Positions 36,974-48,600 of a DNA stretch of 64,000 nucleotides are shown piece after piece. Source of the DNA: Heliopora coerulea (lineage: Eukaryota; Cnidaria; Anthozoa; Scleralcyonacea; Helioporidae). The DNA is taken from assembly GCA_030142905.1 (NCBI GenBank), contig JASJOG010000205.1, positions 310,001 through 374,000 on the forward strand, in the 5' to 3' direction. A program made the translations under genes and the position numbers. Position 1 is the stretch's first letter. Every line of letters begins with the position of its first letter. The notes beneath the pieces were generated by a model, which worked only from the letters and a program-made list of their open reading frames with translations, ran no database searches and had not been told where the DNA came from.

Positions 36974-37338
36974 CAGGGATGGTACCTGAGGCGGACCGAG
37001 GGGCTACAGCCCCCCTGTCGTGGAACCTTAGCCGCCATGTCGGGGAAAAATTAACAATTCGTCGGGAAATTTCCCTGATGATAACGCATTTATATATTGT
37101 ACAAACTGTTAGTACTTGTTTGTGATTTAGCCAAGAAAGGTAATAGACATTTCTCTTCATGCCAAATCTAAAAATAAATTGTTTCTAGTCAGTTGTTGAA
37201 ATTATTCTTGCAAAAAATAACATGTTTTGACCTTAAAATAAAGACGTTATAAATGGGACGTGATCCCGGTCCCACTGGCTTAGCCCTCCTGTCGGGGACG
37301 TTAGTCCCTGCGTCGGGTAATTTCTGACGCCACCACTG
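36974..37338. mobile_element. hAT-like remnant
   Basis: The ends CAGGGATGGTACCTGA and, complemented, CAGTGGTGGCGTCAGA are similar. Both are followed by GGGGCTA/CCCCCTGTCG-like words. It is degenerate, with no transposase. Confidence 0.5.
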
Positions 37339-37911
37339 TTTGAGAGGCGCTGGACATTGTTTTCTAGTAAGGCGGGGTCATTTATTGACATGGAAAAATG
37401 ACTCTTGGGAATCACTTGTGGCACAGTTTTAATTTCGAGGGCTGGCTCCCGTACTCATGTGAAAGATAAATTTAGTAGAATTCATGTTTGGTTGATCACA
37501 TACTCACACGTATCATTTTCGTCCAGTAAACCTCGCCAAAGTTGTCCAAAAGCTGACTGACGTAATCCTGGATTTCTGAAAAACTTTTTCTGAGAAAAAA
37601 ATTGGAGTTCCCTTTTACGAACTATCAGAGGACACACAAGAGGTTTTACCTGTGAAATTTGAGTCACCTAAATATAGGCATTTATATATATGGAACTAAA
37701 GTAATAGATTTACCCTTCCCTGCATACGACGTTCAGATTTGGCGTTCAGTTTTTTCAAAATGACAAACTAACCACATTTCTTTGGATCACTGAACCGACG
37801 ACGGGTGGGCCACACGGATGTCTAGGGAGAGCAATTGACTCTGAGTGCTAAATGTTATGTGGGGTGTTGCGTTGTGATGAAAAACCATTTACGCGAAGAT
37901 CAAAGAAGTAC

Positions 37912-38151
37912 CAGTAACGTGGCCAATTACGCAAGGCATTGCCAAAGGTGGATTTTTTGAGGGACTACTAGGAAGGCATATCAAGGCTACGGAAAATGTT
38001 GGCTTTTTCGTTGCAAGAAACTTTTTTCGGCCCTCTGAGACTGATTCTGGGGCTTTTTCAGACGTTTTGCGCAACATTTCTTGCAATAATGAGATATTTT
38101 TAAGGACGTACAGGCCCGTAAGCCCCCTCTAGGCTACACCACCGCCCATTG
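37912..38151. mobile_element. hAT-like remnant
   Basis: The left end is CAGTAACGTGGCCAATTACG and the complemented right end is CAATGGGCGGTGGTGTAGCC. CAGTGGCGTAGCC-type ends are common in small hAT elements. Short, non-coding. Confidence 0.5.
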
Positions 38152-38668
38152 CAGTTCTGTCCCCCCCTCCATGGGATATTGACATGCTGTCGCTGGTATC
38201 ATTTAGGTAAGTTTTAAATTTGGCGATAGTAGTGGGGATGCCACAAGTTACGTCTGTTTCTGGGGTAGCGATATTGCTCCCTAGTCTACTGCGCTTGCCT
38301 AGGTGAAAAGTAATGGATGACAGTGCAATACCAAGCCCGCAGGCCCGGGCCTGCAAATTTTTATCACAAAAAAATAAAGCGAAACAATATTGCATTGAAC
38401 AAAGTGAAATAAAAAGCTCAAAGTTACCCGAAGCTAAAAATTGTTTTTAATGCAAGAACGATTATTTTCGCAGCGTCACATGCGTAGAATAGTTCTGACT
38501 GAATGTACGTGTAATCACAGCGGGAAAAGCGTCAGCGGTCGTTAAATGAACAAAGTTACCATATAGCGCTGTGGCAACACGGGCTGTTTTTGGTTCTAAG
38601 CATAACCAAGTTTACCCTTAATATATAAGCAACTTATCGCTATTTTACCAACGTCTTCACCATATAGA

Positions 38669-38746
38669 GTACTTTTGATCATAAAGTTCCTTTGATGGTG
38701 TCAATGGTGTACTTTTGATCATAAAGTTCCTTTGATGGTGTCAAAA
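38669..38746. repeat. 40-bp tandem duplication
   Basis: Two nearly identical 35-40-bp copies, beginning GTACTTTTGATCATAAAG at 38669 and 38709, lie head to tail. The event looks recent because the copies barely differ. Confidence 0.9.
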
Positions 38747-39026
38747 AAGTCTTGGGAGAGGTTCAAACGGGAAGTTGAGGTGGGTCGAGAAGTAGAATGT
38801 TGAATCAATTTATTTGGTCAAAATAATAAATACTTCGTGAGATTAAGGATAGAATCTTCTCAAACTTTGCATTTAGGAAAGAACTTGCATATCATTTTCT
38901 CCCATCTAATTACAACTCAGGCATTGCTTGCTGTTTGTTCACATTAATATGTTGTTTAATATTAGTTACTTTTGACGTTTAACTTCATATTCAAATTCAG
39001 AAGTCATTTGTGATTGTACTTCTAGG

Positions 39027-39081
39027 GCTTGACTAAAACAGGAGTGGAAAAAGAATTATGGGGAAAAAGATTCCGTAACAA
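39027..39081 (+). other. Candidate upstream SPIDR exon (unresolved)
   Basis: An open stretch between an acceptor-like CTTCTAG and a donor-like AAAG|GTATAA could be an upstream exon of the SPIDR gene. Its phase joins the 39.6-kb exon only if a weaker alternative acceptor is used there (after CTGGAG at 39636, or after GCTCAG at 39627, depending on frame). A different tiny start exon, 38184-38206 (ATG ... AG|GTAAGT), has a good donor and the right phase for the acceptor at 39647, but encodes only seven residues. None is secure. Confidence 0.25.
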
Positions 39082-39242
39082 AGGTATAAATAATTGCTCC
39101 CAAGTTGTTGACAAATGAGAAAATTAAACTTCCCACATTACAGGGCATCTTTGACTTCTTTCAACAGTCTCTGAATTTATGACTAACTTGATTTATGCAG
39201 TTTTTTGTTTGAGAAATGTGAGAGCTTGGATATATCTTAAGA

Positions 39243-39596
39243 GAGATGAATGATCATCAAGCCCTGTACTTAGAAAACAATTCTGAGCCCCAGATGGGGA
39301 TCAAACCTGCAACCTTCTGATGACCAGTGAGACGCTCTAACCATTGTGCTACCGAGACTCAGATGGTGAGCTAAGGTGCAAGTTTAACATATATGCATCA
39401 ATCATTACTAATGTATAGTGGCTTCCGCTTAGGTTGCACATATATATTGAATTTGCACCTTAGCTCACCATCTGAGTCTTGGTAGCTCAATGGTTAGTGT
39501 GTCTCATCGGTCATCAGAAGGTTGCAGGTTCAATCCCCATCTGGGGCTCGAAATCGTTTTCTTAGTACAGGGCTTGACAATCATTCATCTTTCTTA
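39243..39596. mobile_element. Inverted pair of tRNA-like SINEs
   Basis: The right arm (about 39452-39596, plus strand) and left arm (about 39243-39385, minus strand) are near-identical inverted copies separated by about 65 bases. Each has an A-box-like GGTAGCWCAATGGTTAG and a B-box-like GGTTYAATCCCCATC, followed by GGGGCTC, the arrangement of a tRNA-derived SINE. In the left copy GAGTCTC can pair with GGGGCTC (with G-U pairs), as an acceptor stem would. The anticodon arm is not convincing, so I do not call functional tRNAs. Confidence 0.7.
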
Positions 39597-39647
39597 ACTT
39601 GATTTAATATGCATTTCTAATGCTCAGTACACTGGAGACTCTTGCAG

Positions 39648-42600
39648 GACTAACAAGTTTCCTCTTCCAAAAGATTCTTCTGATTGTTTGTTGCGGAAAA
39701 GAAGAAAGTCTGCACCACCAGGCCACAGTTTTAAGGTAGAAAGATTTAACTTTAAATTTGTATCACTTCTCTGTGTAAAAAGTAAATAGCATTTTACAAG
39801 GAATGGTCATTGTGATGGAAGTATATAAATTCAATGACAGCATATGCAGTTTAGCTTGATTTGATTCCTGCTTTTTGCCATGATTGCTGTCTGCAACAAC
39901 TCAGGAATGGAACTGGTGTTGGATAATTTTGGCACTAAAAGTTTGAGAAACTCAAATCACACCTCAATCAATCATATTTTATAAATGTAATGCAATTTTA
40001 ATAATTTATTCATATATCATAATTTACTACTTAATTTTGCAAATAGTTCCACTTAATCTATTCTTGCATGACTCCCTGGAAAAGCATACATGTGTGAAGA
40101 GACATCCATGGATAAATAAAGATTTTTAGGTTTAGATTGTAGATTATTGTTTATAGGTATTAGCCAATCACAGGTCACATACAATGCATGTTATTAATTT
40201 ACAAACTTCAAGGGTGATGATGATATCAAAGGATTTTCATCTAGTGAGGAAGATGAACCAAGAGTTATATGCAAACCAGCTAAGACATGCTCATCAGATT
40301 CAAGGAGGTAAATAAGAACTTATACTTTACTTATAATTTGAAAGTTATATGATATGGTTCCTGGAAATGTTGTTTGTTCCATTAAGCCACTGGGAATTTT
40401 TAAATGTCTTGAACTCTCAAAACACTGCATTCCATTCATGAACAGTGACTTTTTAAGTTATGTTTAAATATTTTAAGTCAGAATTGGGTTAAGTATGTCA
40501 GTCTCATACTCTCTTGGTTAACCCGTTAACCTCTGTGGTGGCTGAGTGGTCTAAAAGATTCTGGCATTGGGCAGAATCTTCCAATAAAATTAAGTAAGGT
40601 AATTACTATTTTTTAGAGATTTGAGACGATCAGTAACAGTGAGAAAAAGAAAACAACAGAAGGTTAGTAAATAAACTATTGACTGGTACACCTGGCTAAT
40701 TTAGGAGAGTATAATAGTCACTGGTATGGCAAGCAATATTCCAGAAGTAGTACATAACTTTTGACTCAGGTGCATTGGCATAACTACTGAGGTGACCGGG
40801 GGACCCTGTGTCCCCTAAAAATATACTGGGCCACACTAAGGGGCCACCCCAGCTTCTAATGACTGTAATCACAAATCTCTATAAAGTTGGACATTTCCAC
40901 ATCTGCAGTGTACAAGATGACATATTTGAGCATTTGAGAGGTACTCCGTCAAATATGCTCTTCATGTGGGCCCTCCCATTTGCTGTGGGCCCCCTCAAGC
41001 CCCACCCACCTACCCACTTGTAATGTTTTAATTACACCACTGTTCAGATGATGTTATGTAATGGGAATTGTTTATACAATTATATCCCTTCCATCTATTT
41101 TGTAGACACACAGTGTACCTGATGTGAAAGATCCTAGTCCTGTTGAAAGTTCTTGTCATTACATAAGGGACCCTCATGGAGCCAAACATATGGAGGGTGG
41201 ACTTAACAAATGGAAGGATGTTTCTGGTGATTTCGACAACTCATTTACTGTTCATACACCCTCTCCTGTTTTCCACTTAGCTCACAGCTGCCTTTCTGTT
41301 GCCACCTCTGGTAGCAAATATACCTTTGAAAGAAATGAAGAAAGGAATGAAAGTGAAGATATTGCATGGAGTGATAGCGACAGCGAACAAATTGCCTTTG
41401 ATGGTAAGTTTTCTACTTGGTGGATTCATGGTCATTGCTGGTATTGCTTGGCGAAAACCAATGGTGAAAAATGTAGGTTAAGGTCCCTGTGGTCCTTCAG
41501 GTTACATTTACGGTGAAATATCTTAGCATTTCCCTGTTACTCGAATATTATGATTAAACTTTAATTTTGCTTGGAAATAGTGGTTTGTTATTACAAATTT
41601 CAATTGTTAGTGAATTATTATGCATGGTTTATATTAACATATTTTTCAATTAATCCCAGTAGACGCTAAAAGCCTTGGCCGACAATTCCAGAAAACTCCG
41701 CTTTCGGCTCGGTACGAGGAGCTGATCCATCAAGAAGAAAAGGCGAAACATGTTGTGAGTATCCATTTGCTTGCCGCATGCGAATACAGATGACAAACTT
41801 ATTTTTAGATTTCCATGGACTTGCTGAAGTAATCAAGAGACATTCGAGGATACTTCAATGTGTTTTAATTACTTATTTCTCCTGTGCGACGTAAGTTCAC
41901 TAACCATTTACGCCTGTTTCAGGCTTGTCTAAAGAATCAGAAGAATTGAGGATTTTTTTCGTCCCCGACCGTCAGCGATTCTTGCAACAAATGTGGAAAT
42001 AGTTTTAGTGTCGACTCAGATGGTTCCTAATTTGATCGTAAGGATCTTAGGAATTAAAGAATCGGAACCATTTCTATGTCAAAGATGAATTCCAGACGAC
42101 GTCAACGGTTGGGGTTTTTTTTTTTGACTAATGTGAATATGGCTGTCCTAAGACTCGCACGGATCCTAAGAATTGAGACAGAGCTATTGCCAATGGCTGG
42201 CGATTCTTCAGGTGATTACTAACCAGGATTTACTGTGGGACTATCTTTAAGCAGTCATCTTCCGTCGGCGGGGAAGATCGCTGTGAATAGTCACTCAAAA
42301 AGCAGGACGTACAGTACACGGTCGTTCCAAGAGAAGGATGTGGTTCATTAGGGCGGGACAATTCATTATCAAAACATATCCAGTTTGCATTGTTCGATGT
42401 ATAAATCATGTTATATTTATGCATAAATTTTGTTTTAAGGGTGACATTGACGAGTTTGATTCTGACACCGAAGAACGAGACATATCAATGGAAAGTACAT
42501 TGGACAAGGTTTCTTTGCTAAAAGTTGCATTATGTGTTTTTGTAGACCTTTTTTATTTCTTACAGAGTTTGATCCCATGTAGAATCGTACTCTGGTTCCC

Positions 42601-45600
42601 ATTGTCACGACTGACCCACTAAGGGTGTGACATCGGTGTTCTGACCGTGAAGAGAAAAGAGCAGAGTATCCAAGTTGTGCATAAGTCCCTCTTTAAACGA
42701 TGTGATTGTCGTGTAAACCATTCATCATTTTGGGGTAGGTTGTACAATGTCCGGAGAGTTTATCCGACGTTCAGGTCGTAGCAAGTTTGCAGCCCAGTTT
42801 ATGCTTTGCACGACCAGACTTAAATTTTATCCGCCAATTTGCGAGTTAACCACCGTATAAATCTATTCCTTGGATGAACTTAATGTTCTTTTGTTCAAAC
42901 CATGGATAGCACTTTTCACTTACCCACTTGATAAGCTATGTGGCTTTCCTACAACCGGGCTGTGATGTATGCGATCAACTCTGTAGAATCTTCCAGACAT
43001 TGTTACGTTAGTAAGTGAATCGTAAGCAGGAATTGTATCCTTGAGACAAAATTGGATACGCTAGGACGTATAATCATATCGTGGGCAGATCCTAAGGTTG
43101 TTGAGATTTAAGAGTTTTTGAAGGTTCGGTTGGTCAGTTGTGGATTTGGTGAGCCTTACAGTACATCTACTGAGCTTTGGCCTAGTTTACCTAAGACTGT
43201 GATTGGATAGTCTTGTGGCCTTCTTGAATAGTCTGTTGGACTAAAAATTCGAAGTTCTTGGGATGGACGGCCTTGGTGCTTAGTTTTTAGATCGGTCCAA
43301 AGCACTGTTTTACATTAATTGTTGCTGCATCACGTTGTCTAGAAATCTAGTCCAAGTATTAGCCCTAATACTCCTACACCAACTCCTTTCTCGCCAAAGA
43401 AAGGGGAAATAGAAGGATGTCCGCCTCTTGATTCTGCAAAGAAAAAGAAGCCGAGATATTTAAGGTAACTGCTTTACGTAGGATTACCAACTGTTACAAC
43501 AGCAGCAAAAGCAATAACAATAGTAACTACTACAGCAACATCAACTGCTGGTAAAAAGACTTGAATAAAAAATACAACATCAGTGACGGCGAAAAACAAC
43601 TATGGCCACTTAAGGACTAACATTTGTCACCAGTTAATCCACGACTAACAGGGACCACGACTGCTAGAACATTGCTTATCTCCCGCAGAGTGCAGTATCA
43701 GTAAATGTTGTCTTTTCTTTCAAAGGACGGGTTTGGCTGAGAGGCTTCGCAAATTACTAATGCGAGAGAGTTCTGAGAAATCTTTCTGGTTCCACAAATT
43801 AAGACAGCGAAAAGAGTCTCATGACGATGAAGGTGAGTATTTTTAATTTTATCTTCAGAAACTTTTTAGACATGGTCCTTATTGAGACTAACGTGTTGGG
43901 AAACTGTTGAATTTTAAAACGTAAAGGTGAATTGCGAAATTTAATTACCTTAATCGGGTGAATTTGGGTTCATTGCTTTTGTTTGGCACTCGAAAACCTT
44001 CCTCAATTACCTTTCTGCCAATAAATAGGTTAGTTTAAGGAGCTAAATTGTGGTAAACGGCCGAAATGCTCGAGCAAAATTCTGACACCTCAAGCAAAAG
44101 CCGGTCATCTGAGTGAATCTGGCGGAGTCTGATGGAGGGTTTTGCTCAAAAAGTCAGGATTTCGTTTCCATATTTCGTTATTTTAGCGTATTTAAACTTC
44201 TCGTTATTTCGTAACACATTGTCAATATAAGAGACACATTTTGTAGTTTGAAATGAAGTTGAGGCAGTGTGCTGCTATGGAATTATTTTTTCTTGGATCG
44301 TTTGATGCATCTACTACGGCCAAAGTAAGCCCAGTATATTTTGCCAACCCCTATAGACCAATCTTCAAGGCAAGGTGATGGAACATTGACATTGAGAGTG
44401 GTGTCTGAGGACCTCGATCACTCTGTACACGTCATCAAATGTGAAGTCATTTCACAAGACGTCATATCTGAGCGCAGACTGCCAGACCAGGTGATCGTTC
44501 TGGTGGACAAGGAGATCTGGAAGCAAACGGATATGAAGTCAGCGCCATCTTATCTCAGGATATACTCCCCGTGGTAAACATTCCATTTCTTACTCATTTT
44601 AGTCAGTCGAATAATCAACTACTTAGCGAACCTTGCCCAAGGGTACTATAGTAAAAAATCGGATCGATATTCTTCAGTATCTGGCGTGTCAGATTGTGCG
44701 GCGTCCATGAAGTGATACAAAGGCAGACTGATATTTTGTTCCGTTCGTTGATATCTGGACACAAAGTAAATTTATTTTACATTTATTGCCCATGAGGTTA
44801 CTGCCGTGCTGTGCTCTACCAGGTGGCGGGGAATGGGCGACCCGCTTTTTCCCAAGGGTGGTGGACTCTCATCAGTCACGGCATATCTCCAGTATTATTT
44901 TTGCAAAGTGTCAAAGGTTAACAGCCAGAAAACCAAAAAATTTCGAGTTTCCGAGCGCTCACGTGATAACGTATATTATGCATTTCTTACCAAAATAGAC
45001 AGGACTCGGTTGGTTCGTTTTTACTGTAGGAAACGAATCACAGTCCTTGTCCTTTAAAAAAAAAATTAATCATCTTCAAGACGAAATATCTGCTTCAACT
45101 CAAAGTCCTGAGCATCTAAGTTTTTATGTTTGCTTTTCGTTTAAGTTTGCTTATGCACATTCTCCTTTAACTCTTTTTTTCAGGAAACGATTTGATCTTC
45201 CCAATTCCTCCATGCCTGTCCTACTCTGCATAACCCACTGTGAAGCTCTCTCAGTTCTGCCTTCGTATCTGCAAACCATTTCCAAGAAGACTGCAAAAGT
45301 ACCGCCACTTCGGAACTCAAAACAATTTGATCAGCAGCTTACAAAGGTCCTGAATGCAGCTAATTCGATATTGTATTAGTTGAGTAGTAAGCTGATATTT
45401 AGTGGACAGAATTATTCTCAAAAATATAGACCACAAAACTGTTTTGTGGAGTCCGGACGCAACTTTTCAATGGGAGTTCTGCAAACTAATATGAAGTGAT
45501 TTTTGAGTGATAATTTAGCAAAATTCAGCAGTATCAGTGGGAAAATTAACTGGTTTGCTTCTTCTAACTTCTAAGTATCACTCGCTGTTGTCAAATACAG

Positions 45601-48600
45601 TGTACCGCTCTCAACGTCAGCTGCGGTCAAGCACTATACTCCGTTGCTAAGCATTTACCACACTGTGATAGAATTAGTTGCACAGTAATGTAGGGTCGTT
45701 CACCATGCAAAATTTTAATTATGGAAGTTTGTATTTTAAAGAACGTGCGGACCAGACTGTTCGCCTTTCCTATTCGTGACAACAAAAAAGGCGACATGTC
45801 TATAAGCAGGGATGAGGATAATGACGAACAAGAAATTTACAATATGAACGAATCAACTGCAGAAACCTCCAAAGAAATTCCCACGTTACACCGCAGCTTG
45901 ATGGATTCTATGGGGCTACAAGGACAGTGTCTCAAATCCAGGATCGATTTCACAGCTCGAATACAGAGAGTTTACTGGCGGAGTTTGAGGAAGAGAAACT
46001 GGATTTTAAATTGTTCTTCCAGGTATTTCGTTTCCTTTGACATGCAGACCTTATTCGTAGCGGCTGCGATTTCAAATAGTTCTATGTGCATCACTAGCCT
46101 TATCACTTACAATGCTGCGACGCCATCTGTGCATGCATATGTAACGTAATGAATAAACAATTAAGAATACGCTTCTCGTATAGTGAACTCTATTAATCGC
46201 TTATAACATACATATTCTGTATTAACGGTTAGAGCGCGTCCGAGCGTGTGTCTTAGTCGTTGTTTCACAGTTTAATAAACGTCCTACCAAAAAGCCACGT
46301 CACATTTTGTCTGAATGACTGGCCTGTTGTTATGGTTATCAATGACGTGTTATGATACATATATGACGTTGTTACACATAACTGAGCAGAAAATGGGACA
46401 ATGAAATACATTTTTTAAACAACTGGATAAATTTGTTGAGTTCTAATAATTTTAAACGTTGGTAAATGTTACTTTTGAGATTTTTCTTTTCTTGTAGCTC
46501 ACTGGTCCGGTCAATTATCGAACATTCTAGAATTCTAGAGGAGAGTAACATGAGGTATGTAATTTGGTTTAATAGAAATTTTTATTTTATTGCACAAATA
46601 CGTGAATTGGATATCGTACCATTTACTGTGCACTGTAAGTAAATAAAATGCAATGAATGCACGAATATCTCCCTTTTATTAAAACTTGTCCAATTTGGTA
46701 ATATTTTATTAAGATTAGTCTTCGAAACTTAAAAAAAATTCTACAATTCACTTCAAGACTCCAACTCCACTCGTTAATAATACATTCTACGGCGTGAACA
46801 ACTAGTGACATGTGAACTAAATATAAACATTCGATTCAGACAGTTTCCCTAGAAACTTTAACCAAGAACTTTTAATTTTTTTACAAATTGACCAAATTTA
46901 TTCTTGAACGATTAGAAAACTCTTTCTCGTTTCCTGTGAGCTATAGTTGAAAACTCGTTGTCTAATTGCTAATTATAATTCATCATAATTGGCTTTTGTT
47001 ATCAAAGTGGGTCTCACGACCTGTCTTACTAAATTCTGCACTCGTCAGGAAAAAATTCCACGTTATGTAGAACATCATGTTTAACAAAGACGGCATGGAC
47101 CCGAGTTGAGAATCGAGGTGGGATTAGAATTCATTTTCGAATTCGGATTCGAGTTGGAGTTAGGGTTAGAGTCTGCTCTAGACGCGGATACGAAGCGATC
47201 AAATACATTTTTAGATAAAAAGTGTGTTACTACTTTGTTGTTAGGAATTTTCACTCGAATCCTGACTCGGGTGACTAACTCCAGGTTTAACAAGTTCTGG
47301 ATAGAAGTTGAAGAACCCTTCGGCTTAAATTTTCATTGTCCTCAGGGCAAATTTTACGGAAGAGAAGGTGAAATACCTCCTTAAAAAATAAGAAAGGCCG
47401 CAAACGGATCCAAGTAACCATTGGAATCCCTTCTTAACCACAGCAGGACAGAATTAAGATTTAGGAACAGAATAGAAAATGCGTCGCCAAATACTGATCT
47501 GGGACCGAGAGTTATAAACGGTTTTTCATTTTAAGATCGTGTAATTGCTCTTAAATATGTAGCCGTTAATTTTTAATTTCAATGTAATTTTAATGGTTAG
47601 CTTGTCATTAAACGTTACACGAGTAGTGGAGCAGTTACGCTCTAGGCAGGAATTCAGTCGACAGAGACAGGTTTTTTTTTCACTTTTAGTTTCTGCTTTC
47701 TGGCCCAGGACTCAACCGGATTTTGCTGCGAAATTCAAATACCCAGCAATGTTTTGCTGAGAAAAACGGAGTGGTAGGAGATTTTCAACATTAACAGATC
47801 GAAGTAATTCGTACTATTTGTGCAACAAATAATAACTACATGCCAACATTTATGTTGCAGGCATGAACTACTCTGGAACGCGGAAGGTTCAGTCATGTTA
47901 TTTCGCGGACTTCGACTTGCTGAACACAGGAAGCGCAAAAGGTTGTTCCTCGTTGTGTTGAATTTTCGCTGTGTAGAATATTGTAATCATAAGATGTAGG
48001 GAAACGTACGACGCGATACCATTCACCAGTGGCTCATAATCCAATTAACAATTCTCCGATGTATGATTCCCTAGTGATTAAAACTTCATTTCAGTTGGGA
48101 TCTTGTTATCTTTATTTTTTCCTATATTTCTGTGTTTAGGAGGATCGGTGTATTTGCTTTCATCGATTCCTTGGCCGCAACAAGTTCCGGAGAATGCAGT
48201 GCTGCGGAAGAGGTACTGTTGTCGAACGAGTAGTTGCGCGGGAGATGCTGGATTTGAAAGTTGCACGGTTGAGCCCGCAATAAGTACCCATAGAATTTGC
48301 TGTGGTTATGTGTAGGATATTGGAATTCAAGATCTTTGAGTACATAACCAGAGTAAATATATGTAGCATGATGTTGGTGTTTATGGCTTTAGGCACACAT
48401 TTGGTACAAGCTAGAGAGTTACGAATACGATTTCCGTGGGTGGGATATTGTAATTGTATCTGACATAGCAATTGAAGCATTATGGTAAATTACTGACACT
48501 TAATGTTCCAGTAGCATTTGTATTTGTTATTCAAATAAGATTGCATTTAGACAAACTACAAGAGTATGAAGAAATGCATTCAGAAGGGTCATTCTATATT

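Noticed and set aside
39290..39545. Functional tRNA genes
   Set aside because: A- and B-box-like words and a possible acceptor stem exist, but the anticodon arm and T stem do not fold properly. The two copies form an inverted SINE pair.
45721..46149. 142-residue open frame starting at an ATG as an independent gene
   Set aside because: Only 45742-46022 is coding, as an internal SPIDR exon with acceptor TTTTAAAG and donor AG|GTATTT. The ATG and the tail lie in introns.
47150..47175. Interstitial telomere repeat (TTAGGG)
   Set aside because: Only one and a half units occur inside a broader degenerate hexamer tract.
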